Below, piece after piece: positions 19,362 to 28,455 of a DNA stretch of 44,371 nucleotides. Under the pieces are notes generated by a model. That model was not told the origin of the DNA, ran no database searches, and worked only from the letters and a program-made list of their open reading frames with translations. This stretch comes from Draconibacterium sp. GTDB taxonomy: Bacteria; Bacteroidota; Bacteroidia; Bacteroidales; Prolixibacteraceae. Location: positions 1-44,371 of the forward strand of contig JADIYN010000061.1 of the NCBI GenBank assembly GCA_016705335.1, in the 5' to 3' direction. Made by a program: the position numbers and the translations under genes. Every line of letters starts with the position of its first letter. The first letter of the stretch is position 1.

Positions 19362-20501
19362 TTAGTTATTATCAAAAAGTTGACTAATTGCTTCCAATGC
19401 CTTTTTATTGTTTGAATAGGTAAGTCTGTAAAATGAAATGTTTATAATTTTATCCAGAAATATCGCAACATTGTCGGGTTGAGGCGGGATCCAGGCTTCT
19501 TCAAAAAGTGTTTTAACTGCATTTGCCGGTTCAATTTTTTCCAAAGTAAAATCAACAGAACTGTCATATTTAATAAATATGAACTCTTTAACCGGAAACA
19601 CCATTTTCATAATCCTGTTATCTATTGGTAAATACTTTATTCTTTTTTCCGGATTTAAGGTTATTAATGGATTATTCTCTAATTCAGGATAGTGAGGTTT
19701 CAATAAATCCAGCGAACCTTCCTTTACCGACAATGCAATCGGAAACGGAAATGCTTTAAATGTAGATCGCTCAATTGGAACAAAATCATCTGAAATAATA
19801 TTATACCCTTTGGTTTGCAACAAAGCTGCAATTGTTGACTTTCCACTGCCCGGAGCTGCTGAAAAAAGAATGGTTTTCCGTCCATCAGAAATTGCTGAAG
19901 CATGCACTGTCATTAGCCAATCGGTTTCCGATTTATTGTGTAATACATTAACGAGTTCGATAAAAATTCTACCCTTGGTTAAATGGCTTTCATTTTTATC
20001 CCAACTTCCAATTATTTTTTTGTCTAAACGGAAATATACCCTTTCATGGTAAGTAAATAATTCAAAATATGATTTGCCTGTAAAATCTTCCGTGGTTTCC
20101 AAATGTTTAATAAGTGGATGAATAAAGTTTTCAAGCCACGCTGTTTCAAAAGAGAACTCAATTACCTTGTTCTGCATGTCATAACAATGTGTCGAATAAA
20201 TCGGATAAACGTAATTGTTGATCTCTTCTGAAGAATTCTCAATGTATTTCGCAGGTTCATCAGACTTATTCATTTCCATGATTTTAAGCCTAACTTCCAC
20301 CACAAATTTTAAGCTTTCTTCATAGCTTAATCCATATCGGTCAGAAAATTCTTTTGCAATTGTTTCTGATTTACAGCGTTTCACGATTTTCCTGAAGACA
20401 TTCCAGGCCGGCTCTTCCAAAGAAAAATATAAATTGCTGTTTTGAAACCAAATCAGGTATGAATTTCCAATTTTCTTTTTAACGAATTTTATGTTCATCA
20501 C
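19362..20501 (-). CDS. PqqD-like plus HPr-kinase-like protein
   Basis: 379 residues, predicted cytoplasmic. Residues 1-85 look like a PqqD-type winged-helix peptide-recognition domain (FSLEEPAWNVFRKIV, AKEFSDRYGLSYEESLKFV). Residues about 195-330 match the HPr kinase/phosphorylase fold: TVHASAIS with H200, Walker A SAAPGSGKST with K221, and a Walker B-like SDD at 237-239. Such HprK-related kinases occur in lasso-peptide and exopolysaccharide loci and phosphorylate serine or small ligands. None of the usual RiPP maturation genes (cyclase, leader protease, transporter) is present in the window. The partner may be the membrane protein downstream. Substrate unknown. Confidence 0.7.
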   Translation of the reverse strand: MMNIKFVKKKIGNSYLIWFQNSNLYFSLEEPAWNVFRKIVKRCKSETIAKEFSDRYGLSYEESLKFVVEVRLKIMEMNKSDEPAKYIENSSEEINNYVYPIYSTHCYDMQNKVIEFSFETAWLENFIHPLIKHLETTEDFTGKSYFELFTYHERVYFRLDKKIIGSWDKNESHLTKGRIFIELVNVLHNKSETDWLMTVHASAISDGRKTILFSAAPGSGKSTIAALLQTKGYNIISDDFVPIERSTFKAFPFPIALSVKEGSLDLLKPHYPELENNPLITLNPEKRIKYLPIDNRIMKMVFPVKEFIFIKYDSSVDFTLEKIEPANAVKTLFEEAWIPPQPDNVAIFLDKIINISFYRLTYSNNKKALEAISQLFDNN

Positions 20502-20566
20502 GAATTAACATTATATGATTAAGTTTCAATAATGATTGCTAAAATAAAAACTATCTGCAATTAAAC

Positions 20567-20668
20567 ATGTCTTCAATTCATAATATGAATATCGAAGACA
20601 AAGAAATTACACGATTTGAAAGTCAATTAATCAATTTTGTTACAGGTAAGTTCAATATAAAATACTGA
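20567..20668 (+). CDS. Possible 33-residue peptide
   Basis: An ATG-started frame of 33 codons reads MSSIHNMNIEDKEITRFESQ and ends FNIKY. It is divergent from the HPr-kinase-like gene by 65 bp. It lacks a clear ribosome-binding site and could be chance. I list it because the adjacent kinase has a peptide-recognition domain. Confidence 0.2.
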   Translation: MSSIHNMNIEDKEITRFESQLINFVTGKFNIKY

Positions 20669-20719
20669 AAAATATGTGATTTTAATTTGCAACCAAGAGG
20701 TAATTCTTCATTTAAATGG

Positions 20720-20808
20720 CGGAGAGTGGGGGATTCGAACCCTCGGTCCGCCGGCTGGCGGACAACAGTTTTCGAGACTGCCCCGATCGACCGCTCCGGC
20801 AACTCTCC
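20720..20808 (-). tRNA. tRNA-Ser(CGA)
   Basis: Minus strand: GGAGAGT pairs with ACTCTCC. The anticodon stem is GCAGT/ACTGT around CTCGAAA, giving anticodon CGA. A long variable arm is present (GTCCGCCAGCCGGCGGAC), as in class II serine tRNAs. The T-loop is TTCGAAT. Discriminator G is followed by an encoded CCA at 20717-20719. Confidence 0.95.
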
Positions 20809-20867
20809 AAATTTGTTACCAAAATTATAAAACTAAAAGCCAGTTTCACATTAAAACATTATTTCAT

Positions 20868-20875
20868 TAGCTTTG
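20868..20875 (+). promoter_or_regulatory. -7 element TAGCTTTG
   Basis: Exact TAnnTTTG match 19 bp upstream of the TPR lipoprotein start, with AGTTTCAC about 22 bp further upstream as a possible -33 region. Confidence 0.45.
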
Positions 20876-20894
20876 GCGGCTTAAATTTTAAGAT

Positions 20895-21737
20895 ATGAAA
20901 CTGTTTTCTTTAATAACTGGATTGATTGTAATCATGTTTTTTGCAGGATGTAGTGGACCAAAAATAACTACTTCGCCTTTAAATTCGAATAAAACAATTG
21001 CAGAAAAAGAAATGGCTGCAGGTAATTATGCACAGGCGGTTAATTCCTGGAAACTATATTTTAACCAGACTCCGATTGAACAAACCACAGGAGATGAATT
21101 TGCGCAGGCTGCTCAAACTGCTTTTAAATCGGGCGATCAAACACAGTCGGTAAGTTGGTTCGACCAGGCACGTTATAAAAATTTCTCCAATGCTGAAATG
21201 TATTTAACTCTTGCCAAAATCTACAATTCTCAACAAAATATTTCAAAAGAACTGAGCGCTTTGGAATATTATAAATCCAATTTTTCTGATAACCTTAATG
21301 AGGTAAATAAGCGTTTGTTTGAAATCTATTTCGAGATTAAAATTTTTGATAAAGCACTTGTATCATGGGCAGAAATGGATGAAAATTCAAAAAATGAAAT
21401 TTCAAACCTAAAAACGTATTTCAAGATTAATAAATCTCTGGGAAACACAGCAGTTTGTGATTCCCTTTCATTGGCTATATTGGACAAAGAGCCTGCAAAT
21501 GTTGATGCTTTGGAATGGCATGGCAATAAATATTACTGGCTTGGCGAAAACCGTTACCAGCTTGAAATGGAAAAATACAACAAGAACAAAACCAACAAAC
21601 AATATAAAGCACTTCCATTTTTTGAAAAACTGTGGAAAATTGAACCGGGAGAAAAATATGCAAGTTACCTGGCCAATATTTATGCTCGGTTTGGCGAGGA
21701 GTCGAAGGTGGATTACTACACAAAATTTATGAAATAG
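20895..21737 (+). CDS. TPR-repeat lipoprotein
   Basis: 280 residues. The signal sequence ends in lipobox FFAGCSG with C19, so it is probably an outer-membrane or periplasmic lipoprotein. The rest is helical, with tetratricopeptide-like spacing: EMAAGNYAQAVNSWKLYF, AQAAQTAFKSGDQTQSVSWF, AEMYLTLAKIYNSQQNISKE, and ALPFFEKLWKIEPGEKYASY near the end. Such proteins act as scaffolds. No neighbour clarifies its partner. Undamaged. Confidence 0.78.
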   Translation: MKLFSLITGLIVIMFFAGCSGPKITTSPLNSNKTIAEKEMAAGNYAQAVNSWKLYFNQTPIEQTTGDEFAQAAQTAFKSGDQTQSVSWFDQARYKNFSNAEMYLTLAKIYNSQQNISKELSALEYYKSNFSDNLNEVNKRLFEIYFEIKIFDKALVSWAEMDENSKNEISNLKTYFKINKSLGNTAVCDSLSLAILDKEPANVDALEWHGNKYYWLGENRYQLEMEKYNKNKTNKQYKALPFFEKLWKIEPGEKYASYLANIYARFGEESKVDYYTKFMK

Positions 21738-21782
21738 TTGGGAATGAAGGCAGTCATAAGTTGGTAGCCGGAAATAAAAATT

Positions 21783-22739
21783 CTATTTCGATTGAAAAAC
21801 ATTCAAATACGAAATGCTTTTAATGTTGTATGCACAAGCAAATACTTTAAATTTTTCATTTGCATATTCAATTCCCGCACCTGCCTTAAAACTACAATCG
21901 TTTGTGCAGTTAAAAGTTTTGGTGGCAATTTTTTTACAGAAAAATATCATTTGATACCTCTGTAACTGTGTATAAATCAGCAATATTATCTGATTTTTTG
22001 TTTGTCCCAACCCAATTAAATACAATTTTTCATCAATATTAAACAGGTTTATATTTTGATAAGAATGCCATTCAATATTAATCCAATCTTTTTTCGAAAT
22101 ACTTTCTGTGTCAATCGAACTAATTTTTTTGAATGCTGAATTGTTTATCTCATCAAAATCAACTGAATAAAAATCAAGGTTTTTCGAATCCCAGTCGCCA
22201 ACAACAATCAAAGCTTTGTTTTTGTATTTTGTAATTCCTACACAACCTGCTGTACTTCTTAACGGTTCGCCATTTCTTTCTGAAATTGCTATTGGTTTTG
22301 CCAAAGGATTTTCCGGTTCAGAAATATCATATATACAAACTTTTGATTTGTTTTTTGCTGAATTATCCTCAATCCCAACTGCCAGATAATTTTGAAAAAT
22401 CTGAAATCCTCCGGCATGTTTAAAAGGTTTTTCCATCAATTTATTGATTGAAACCACTTTATTTTCGTTACCCAATTTTACCACAGAACAGTAAGAATAT
22501 AAGTCAGAACTTCCGGTCATGAAAACATACTTTCCATGTTCATTTTCAAATTCCTGAATTCCCTGCAGATGTCCGTCAGTATTATTTATTTCAAATTTGT
22601 TTGAAAAATTAAGGATTTCAGGAGTTGTTTCAATTCTATTAAATTCAGAAATTATATCAGATTTTCCAGTTTCGGAATAATTTGAAAAAATGCTTGTTAA
22701 AATGAGTGTGATAAAGAAATGTAAATTGTTTAAGGTCAT
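21783..22739 (-). CDS. Exported protein of unknown function, possible beta-propeller
   Basis: 318 residues with an N-terminal hydrophobic segment (LHFFITLILTSIFSNYSETG). The body has short beta-rich blocks such as GIQEFENEHGKYVFMTGSSD, FQIFQNYLAVGIED, SKVCIYDISEPENPLAKPIA and YKNKALIVVGDWDSKN, which resemble blades of an LVIVD- or YVTN-like propeller. Between about 21948 and 21998 the neighbouring frame gives a better sequence (SDNIADLYTVTEVSNDIF), so a compensating -1/+1 indel pair is likely there. It is the last gene of a four-gene operon, 11 bp after pirin. Confidence 0.55.
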   Translation of the reverse strand: MTLNNLHFFITLILTSIFSNYSETGKSDIISEFNRIETTPEILNFSNKFEINNTDGHLQGIQEFENEHGKYVFMTGSSDLYSYCSVVKLGNENKVVSINKLMEKPFKHAGGFQIFQNYLAVGIEDNSAKNKSKVCIYDISEPENPLAKPIAISERNGEPLRSTAGCVGITKYKNKALIVVGDWDSKNLDFYSVDFDEINNSAFKKISSIDTESISKKDWINIEWHSYQNINLFNIDEKLYLIGLGQTKNQIILLIYTQLQRYQMIFFCKKIATKTFNCTNDCSFKAGAGIEYANEKFKVFACAYNIKSISYLNVFQSK

Positions 22740-22750
22740 GTCAATCCGAT

Positions 22751-23770
22751 TCAGTCTTTATTTATTTCTGTTCCATCCGAAAATTTTGCAAACCTTCCTG
22801 TTTTATTTCCGTGAACCATATCAGATCGTTGCCAGGGCCAGCCACCAAAGCGGGTTTTCTGGTAATCAGCAAACGCTTCCTGGATTTCAGCCATATTATT
22901 CATCACAAACGGACCATATTGTTCAACCGGTTCACCAATTGGTTTCCCTTGCAACAGCAGCAATCTGGCAGGTTTGTTGCCATTTTTTATACTGATTTCC
23001 ATACCAGCGTTCAACTCTAAAACCTGATTAACAGCAATTAAGTTGGATTCAACTTCAATGTTTTCTCCTTCAAAAAAGTAAAGCGAGCGGTTTACTTTTC
23101 CAGACGCTACCGGTATTTCCCAGATTGCATTTTCTTCAAATTTAATTTGCCAGATATTTACCTCGTTTTCAGGATTTGCAGCCCATGAATCGGGAGCCGG
23201 ATCGGGAGCTGAATAATTTTTGTATTTACCTGCTGCAAGTTCAATTTCAATATTTTTCTGATTTTTGTCTTTTAATTTGATTTTTGGGATTGAATCTTCC
23301 CAAAGCATTTTGAATGCAGGTTTCACAAACTTGCTTTTTGCTGGTAGGTTCAGCCAAATCTGAAATAATTCTGTTGTGTTTTTTTCATTTTCTTTTAATA
23401 AAGGAAACATCTCAGAGTGCTGCAACCCACTTCCTGCGGTCATCCACTGAACGTCTCCGTTTCCATATCGTCCGGCAGCTCCGTTCGAATCGGCATGATC
23501 AATAATTCCCTGTAAAACAAAAGTTATTGTTTCAAAACCACGGTGCGGGTGAGCCGGAAATCCCGGAACTGTTTCGCCATGATACATTCGCCAACCATCT
23601 TTAATCACAAAATCATTTCCAATATTCCTTTCTGCAAGTGAGGTTTTTGGACCAAGTTTTCCGTCGCCTTCAGGGTAAAAATCGAGATGATGAACACAAA
23701 ACAGAAACGGATCCTGTGTTTCCCCTGGAAATCCTAACTTTTTAATTTTGAGAATTGCTGAAGGTTTCAT
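22751..23770 (-). CDS. Pirin family protein
   Basis: 339 residues, bicupin fold, no signal peptide. The metal-site motif is AHPHRGFETITFVLQG, followed by DVQWMTAGSGLQHSEMFP, both diagnostic of pirins. Pirins are iron-binding cytoplasmic proteins; some act as quercetin dioxygenases or as redox sensors. The gene starts 2 bp after the aldo/keto reductase stop, so the two are tightly coupled. Confidence 0.9.
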   Translation of the reverse strand: MKPSAILKIKKLGFPGETQDPFLFCVHHLDFYPEGDGKLGPKTSLAERNIGNDFVIKDGWRMYHGETVPGFPAHPHRGFETITFVLQGIIDHADSNGAAGRYGNGDVQWMTAGSGLQHSEMFPLLKENEKNTTELFQIWLNLPAKSKFVKPAFKMLWEDSIPKIKLKDKNQKNIEIELAAGKYKNYSAPDPAPDSWAANPENEVNIWQIKFEENAIWEIPVASGKVNRSLYFFEGENIEVESNLIAVNQVLELNAGMEISIKNGNKPARLLLLQGKPIGEPVEQYGPFVMNNMAEIQEAFADYQKTRFGGWPWQRSDMVHGNKTGRFAKFSDGTEINKD

Positions 23771-23772
23771 TC

Positions 23773-24699
23773 TTAACCTTGATTAATTTCTTTCAAAGTT
23801 TTTTCAATGCGGCCAATGTAATTGTCTATTTGTTCGGTCTCTTCAAAACCAACAATCATCATGTCAACACAACCCAATCCCAAAACGAAACGCAACGAAT
23901 CATCTATTTTTTTACTGTCATTCCGCAAATTTCCATCACCAACAAGTTTCATCCCAATTACACCTTTGCCGGCTTTGTGCAATTGTTGAATTAATTCCAC
24001 AACATCCTTTGGATCAGGTTTATCCATTGCCATTCCATATGGATTTATCCGGGCATGAAGTACATCAACCCATGGGCTTTTTATTGCATCTTTCATTGCA
24101 TCCGATGAGTGTACCGAAACACCATGGGCACGAATAATTCCTTTGGCTTTTAAATCTTCCAAAATGTCCATTTGTTTTTTCTGGGTTTCTGTCCAGTTTT
24201 CATCAACCATACAGTGAATTTGCACCAGGTCGATATAATCGGTTTTTAATTCTTTTCTGAACCGATCAACTACAATATTTGCATCAGGCCGCTCCGGTTC
24301 GGGTATTCCGCCGCCTCGCACCCATATTTTTGAAGTTAGTGTATAGTCACTCCTGTTTTTCTTTGCCAATGCTTCGGCAACAATACCGTGAGTTCCATAA
24401 CTGTCGGCGCAGTCAAAATTCCGAATTCCCCTGTCGTAGGCATGTTGCAGGAGTGCCAGGCTTTTTTGTTTATCCTGTTTTGTCAGAAACGAAGTTCTGT
24501 TTCCTGCATGTACACCTGTTCCAATTCCAAGCAGTGATGTTTTTACTGCTGATTTTCCAAGTTGAATTTCCTGTGTTGGATTATTTGATGAAAAACGTCC
24601 GGGACTGGCAGCAAAAAGTGGATTTGAAAATAAAACATGGGCTGTGCCTAATCCTAATGCAGTTACAAATTTTCGACGGTTCATATTTATTTTTTCCAT
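23773..24699 (-). CDS. Aldo/keto reductase, Tat-exported type
   Basis: 308 residues. MNRRKFVTALGLGTAHVLF (start at M6, position 24684, is equally possible) looks like a twin-arginine signal. The barrel has the catalytic tetrad D96 (FDCADSYG), Y101, K124 (LTSKIWVRG) and H162 (LVQIHCM). It reduces carbonyls with NADPH; its substrate is unknown. It lies between GH18 (11 bp upstream) and pirin (2 bp downstream) in one operon. Confidence 0.9.
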   Translation of the reverse strand: MEKINMNRRKFVTALGLGTAHVLFSNPLFAASPGRFSSNNPTQEIQLGKSAVKTSLLGIGTGVHAGNRTSFLTKQDKQKSLALLQHAYDRGIRNFDCADSYGTHGIVAEALAKKNRSDYTLTSKIWVRGGGIPEPERPDANIVVDRFRKELKTDYIDLVQIHCMVDENWTETQKKQMDILEDLKAKGIIRAHGVSVHSSDAMKDAIKSPWVDVLHARINPYGMAMDKPDPKDVVELIQQLHKAGKGVIGMKLVGDGNLRNDSKKIDDSLRFVLGLGCVDMMIVGFEETEQIDNYIGRIEKTLKEINQG

Positions 24700-24710
24700 A
24701 ACTATAATTT

Positions 24711-25952
24711 TTATTGTGAATTATTATCAATTACTATTTTTCTTGTTTGATTAAAATCTTTTCCTTCAACTTTTAACAGATAAATTCCTTTTTTTAATCC
24801 GGAAACATTCAGTATTAATTTATTAAACTGTTTTTGAGGAAATAAGTTTAATTTCTGTCCCAATATATCATATAATGATACCTTAAACTGTTTTTCTGTA
24901 TTCAATTCGATATGAAGAATTTCAGAGGCCGGATTGGGGTAGATTTTTAACCTCAATTCCTTAAGATTTCCGGCAAATACTGTATTCCCGCAAAGTCCTG
25001 TGGTAATTAAACCCAAGGCATTAAACTTATTGTGAATTGTTGAAAGCAGCGAATATTCATTGTATTTATCCTGACCAATTTCCCAAATCATAATTCCATC
25101 AACACTTTCTGCTGCCAGTTCAACTTTTCTCTCAATTGTTGGTCGCCCGTTATAATAGGCTTCACCAACCTGATCCAAATCGGCATTTAAAATGTTTTTA
25201 TTTACCATTTCTGAATAAGAAAACTCAGTCACGTTTCCCTGATCTTCGAAATTATATCCATAAAAAGGCACACCCAAAACCAATTTATTTGAAGCTACAC
25301 CCTGATTTTTCCAAAAAGTGACTGCCTGTTTGGCAAAATCAAAAGAGCTGTGTTGACCAGGATTATTCGGCGACCAGGGTCCTGTTTTGTCGTATGCCAT
25401 TATATTTATGAAATCAAAAACTTCCAAAGCTTTGTTTGTAATTTTCGAATATCTTGTGGTTGCAGGCAAAGCGGCAGTAAACAGTTTATCATACTTTTTC
25501 AACGAGTCGTTTAATTGAATCACAAAATCGCTGTATCCCGCAGTAACTGCATCCCATTCGAGATCAAAATCAACGCCGTCAAGTTGATGTAATTCAACAA
25601 AATCAAGGATTTCTGATATCATAACCGGGCGATTGGCCGGAATGTCGATAAAGTTGGCCCATGTTAGCATTTGCACAGGGCTTAATACTCCGCCGCCCAA
25701 CGATATTGAAACAATTATTTCAGGATTATCTTCTTTAGCCTTGTTTTTTATTGATGTAAAACCACTGATTTTTAAGTTTCCATTTGAATCGGGGTTTGCA
25801 AAACAGATGTTTAAATGGGTTAACTTACAGAATTCTATTGAGTTGTAATTTGAAAACCGGTAGGAGGGAAGGTATCCAACAACCTTTTTGGTTTGTGCTG
25901 AACCGGTCAGATAAATACAAAATAAAATCCAGAAAAATAGAAATTTAGGCAT
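24711..25952 (-). CDS. Secreted GH18 chitinase-like hydrolase with T9SS sorting domain
   Basis: 413 residues. Signal peptide MPKFLFFWILFCIYLTGSAQ. The GH18 barrel shows VVGYLPSYRFSNYN, SISLGGG and the catalytic DGVDFDLEW with D125, D128, D130 and proton donor E132; INIMAYDKTGPW follows. The last 85 residues form a type IX sorting domain (LRLKIYPNPASEILHIELN, LKKGIYLLKVEG). It should hydrolyse beta-1,4-linked N-acetylglucosamine polymers or related glycans outside the cell. It is the first gene of the operon with aldo/keto reductase, pirin and the exported unknown, and a perfect palindrome lies just upstream. Confidence 0.92.
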   Translation of the reverse strand: MPKFLFFWILFCIYLTGSAQTKKVVGYLPSYRFSNYNSIEFCKLTHLNICFANPDSNGNLKISGFTSIKNKAKEDNPEIIVSISLGGGVLSPVQMLTWANFIDIPANRPVMISEILDFVELHQLDGVDFDLEWDAVTAGYSDFVIQLNDSLKKYDKLFTAALPATTRYSKITNKALEVFDFINIMAYDKTGPWSPNNPGQHSSFDFAKQAVTFWKNQGVASNKLVLGVPFYGYNFEDQGNVTEFSYSEMVNKNILNADLDQVGEAYYNGRPTIERKVELAAESVDGIMIWEIGQDKYNEYSLLSTIHNKFNALGLITTGLCGNTVFAGNLKELRLKIYPNPASEILHIELNTEKQFKVSLYDILGQKLNLFPQKQFNKLILNVSGLKKGIYLLKVEGKDFNQTRKIVIDNNSQ

Positions 25953-25961
25953 AGCAAGTTA

Positions 25962-25981
25962 TTAATTCGAATTCGAATTAA
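25962..25981. promoter_or_regulatory. Perfect 20-bp palindrome at the GH18 operon promoter
   Basis: The 10-base half-site TTAATTCGAA is followed directly by its exact reverse complement, giving a perfect 20-bp palindrome 9 bp upstream of the GH18 start. It overlaps a TATATTTA (-7-like, minus strand, 25979-25986). A repressor site is the simplest reading. Confidence 0.55.
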
Positions 25982-26042
25982 ATATAAATAAAACTATTAT
26001 CATTAATTTGACTTATAGAGAAACAGCAGTAATTTATAAAGT

Positions 26043-26264
26043 CTAAGGATTTATAATTTTCTGTTTTCTCCCAATAAAAAAATACAGAATTGCGCCGATA
26101 ATTTGTGAAAGCAAAACTACCAGAACCCAGATGATTTTGTTGTTGTGGGTAAATTCGTTTCTGAGAATATCAACCAGTGCAATTAATGGGATGATCAGGA
26201 AAACCGGGATAACTAAAAGAATTACAATAATTTCCTGTGGGCCAATAAAACCTAAAAGTGTCAT
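26043..26264 (-). CDS. PLDc_N domain membrane peptide
   Basis: 73 residues with two helices: IIVILLVIPVFLIIPLIALVDIL and KIIWVLVVLLSQIIGAILYFFIG, ending in GRKQK. This is the phospholipase D-nuclease N-terminal domain type, a stand-alone two-helix membrane protein of unknown role. Confidence 0.82.
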   Translation of the reverse strand: MTLLGFIGPQEIIVILLVIPVFLIIPLIALVDILRNEFTHNNKIIWVLVVLLSQIIGAILYFFIGRKQKIINP

Positions 26265-26413
26265 ATTTTTGATTTTTTAGTGAATTGATTGACTCAAATT
26301 TAGGTCAAATCATAATCATTTTACCAAAACTCTTTGGATTTTTTTTGATCTCATGTTCAGAAATAGTTTAACATGGAATATTCTGTTTGCATGAAACCGA
26401 TTTAATTCTATTT

Positions 26414-27124
26414 TTAACTTGATTTTAGGTTCAATTGCGCCAAAAAATCATGGTGTTCGCCCTTTTCAAGTAATTTACAATCAAATCCACACCTTCCGGC
26501 AATTTTTTTTAAATTCTGAAAATCGACAAACAACCATTTAAATTTCAAAACTGAATTTTTGTATTTCACTTCATATTCCATTTCTCCATAGTAGGATTCG
26601 TTTGCCAAATCAATCCAAAGAGAACCGTCTTCTTCTTCGAAAAGATATTTTATATCGCTTGAATCGATCAAAATCTGCCCATTTTCGACAAGCAGGTTTT
26701 TAAGATGATTAAAAAGTTTCTTTAATCCGGCCAGTGATTCACCAATTCCGGCGCCATTCATCAAAAGTAAAAGAGTATCAAATTTGGTTTCTGCATATTC
26801 ATAAATATCAGCACAGACAACTTTTTGAATTTCTCTTTTTTTCAACACATCACAAGCTTTTTCCGATTTCTCAAGTGCTGTAATATCAAAACCTTTTTCC
26901 TGTAAAATTACTGAATGGCAACCGGCAGCAGCGCCGATATCAAGAATACTTCCTTTACAATAGTGTAAAGCTGTGCGTTCAATTGCCGGCATTTCTTTCA
27001 AAGCCCTGAACAACCAGGAAACCGGAATTATTTCATCCTCTGTATAGTTGCTGTTTACAATCAAATCGGGTGTTTTCCCTTTTTCAAAATAATCCTGAAT
27101 AGCTTCTCCAAATGGGTCGTTCAT
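26414..27124 (-). CDS. Class I SAM-dependent methyltransferase
   Basis: 236 residues, cytoplasmic. Motif I is ILDIGAAAGCHSVILQEKG, the acidic loop is ITALEKSEKACDVL, and VVCADIYEYAETKFDTLLLL follows. It transfers methyl groups from S-adenosylmethionine to an unknown acceptor. It is divergent from the PQQ-type gene with 69 bp between. Confidence 0.85.
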   Translation of the reverse strand: MNDPFGEAIQDYFEKGKTPDLIVNSNYTEDEIIPVSWLFRALKEMPAIERTALHYCKGSILDIGAAAGCHSVILQEKGFDITALEKSEKACDVLKKREIQKVVCADIYEYAETKFDTLLLLMNGAGIGESLAGLKKLFNHLKNLLVENGQILIDSSDIKYLFEEEDGSLWIDLANESYYGEMEYEVKYKNSVLKFKWLFVDFQNLKKIAGRCGFDCKLLEKGEHHDFLAQLNLKSS

Positions 27125-27162
27125 GCTTTTAATTTTGTGCGAAGTTAAAACTTATTTTTTCC

Positions 27163-27170
27163 TATTTTTG
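27163..27170 (+). promoter_or_regulatory. -7 element TATTTTTG upstream of the PQQ-type gene
   Basis: Exact TAnnTTTG match, 24 bp upstream of the start. Confidence 0.45.
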
Positions 27171-27193
27171 GCCTCATTAAATCCGAAAATCAA

Positions 27194-28441
27194 ATGAAAA
27201 TAATTCTTTACTGCTTTCTTGCCCTCATTTTTACACCCATTTTGTCTGTCGCTCAACAAAAAACTGAAATTTCAGATTGGCGTGGTCCAAACCGCCATGG
27301 CATTTTTACTGAAAAAAACCTGTTAAAACAATGGCCGGAAAATGGACCTGAATTACTTTGGTCATTTGAAGGTTTGGGTTTTGGTCACAGCAGTGTGGCA
27401 ATTGCAAACGACAAAGTTTATGTTACCGGAATAAAAGATACAATCGTTTCAGCCGGAACACTTTATACCTTCGATTTAAACGGAAAACTACTTTGGCAAA
27501 AGGAATATGGCAAAGATTTCAGCCTGAATTTTCACGGAACGCGCTCAACTCCAGTGGTTGTTAACGATTTAATTTACATCGAAAGCGGAATGGGCGCTAT
27601 TTATTGTTTAAATGCCGAAGCCGGTAACCAGGTTTGGTCGGTTGATTTTATAAAAGATTTGGGTGTCGATTCAGTAAGTCAGTTTGGTTATGCTGAATCG
27701 GTATTAATTGATGGAAACAGTTTATTTTGCGTTCCGGGAGGTAAAGAAAATAATGTGGTCGCCCTCGACCGTTTTACAGGTAAGAAAATTTGGAATTCAA
27801 AGGGTTTTGAAGAACCTGCAACCTACAATTCTCCAATTCTTATTGATAGAAGCGGACAGCGTTTAGTAGTTGCCATGTCAGCGGGTTCGATTATGGGAAT
27901 TGACGCCGATACCGGAGAAATGTACTGGAGAGTTGAGCAAACCCAGCAAAATAAAATACATGCCAACACACCACTTTATTTCGATGGAAAATTGGTGGTT
28001 TCAAGTGCCGGGCGGGAGAGTACTTCGGGTTTGGTACAAGTTCAACTTTCAGAAAACGGTAAAAATGCCGAAGTAGCCTGGCGGAATAAAAAATTTATCA
28101 ATTTGATGGGCGGATTGGTGCGAATTGATACCTGCATTTATGGTTCTGCGTACCTGAAAAACGACTGGCAGGTTATCAACTGGAAAACCGGGGAAATGCT
28201 TGTTCAAAATAAAGATTTGGGTGGAGGTTCAATAATTTATGCTGATGGAATGTTTTATTGCTATGCCGAAAACGATGGGGAAGTGGCACTTGCAAAGTCT
28301 TCTCCGGCAAGTTTTGAGGTTGTCAGCCGATTTAAAGTTCCGCTGGGAACTGACCAACATTGGGCACGATTGGTAATTGGTGATGGAAAATTATTTGTGA
28401 GACACGGTAATGCTTTGATTGTTTACAAAGTGAGAGAGTAG
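27194..28441 (+). CDS. Exported PQQ-type beta-propeller protein
   Basis: 415 residues. The signal peptide is MKIILYCFLALIFTPILSVA. The rest is a PQQ-like propeller: DWRGPNRHGIF, LYTFDLNGKLLWQKEYG, IYCLNAEAGNQVWSVD, VVALDRFTGKKIWNS, GIDADTGEMYWRVEQ and INWKTGEMLVQNKD are its blades. Family members include BamB and alcohol dehydrogenase-like proteins. The DWRGPNRHGIF opening is typical of the large PQQ-binding-like group with unknown ligand. No dehydrogenase cofactor motif can be confirmed. Undamaged. Confidence 0.87.
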   Translation: MKIILYCFLALIFTPILSVAQQKTEISDWRGPNRHGIFTEKNLLKQWPENGPELLWSFEGLGFGHSSVAIANDKVYVTGIKDTIVSAGTLYTFDLNGKLLWQKEYGKDFSLNFHGTRSTPVVVNDLIYIESGMGAIYCLNAEAGNQVWSVDFIKDLGVDSVSQFGYAESVLIDGNSLFCVPGGKENNVVALDRFTGKKIWNSKGFEEPATYNSPILIDRSGQRLVVAMSAGSIMGIDADTGEMYWRVEQTQQNKIHANTPLYFDGKLVVSSAGRESTSGLVQVQLSENGKNAEVAWRNKKFINLMGGLVRIDTCIYGSAYLKNDWQVINWKTGEMLVQNKDLGGGSIIYADGMFYCYAENDGEVALAKSSPASFEVVSRFKVPLGTDQHWARLVIGDGKLFVRHGNALIVYKVRE

Positions 28442-28455
28442 TTAAAACCTAAAAA

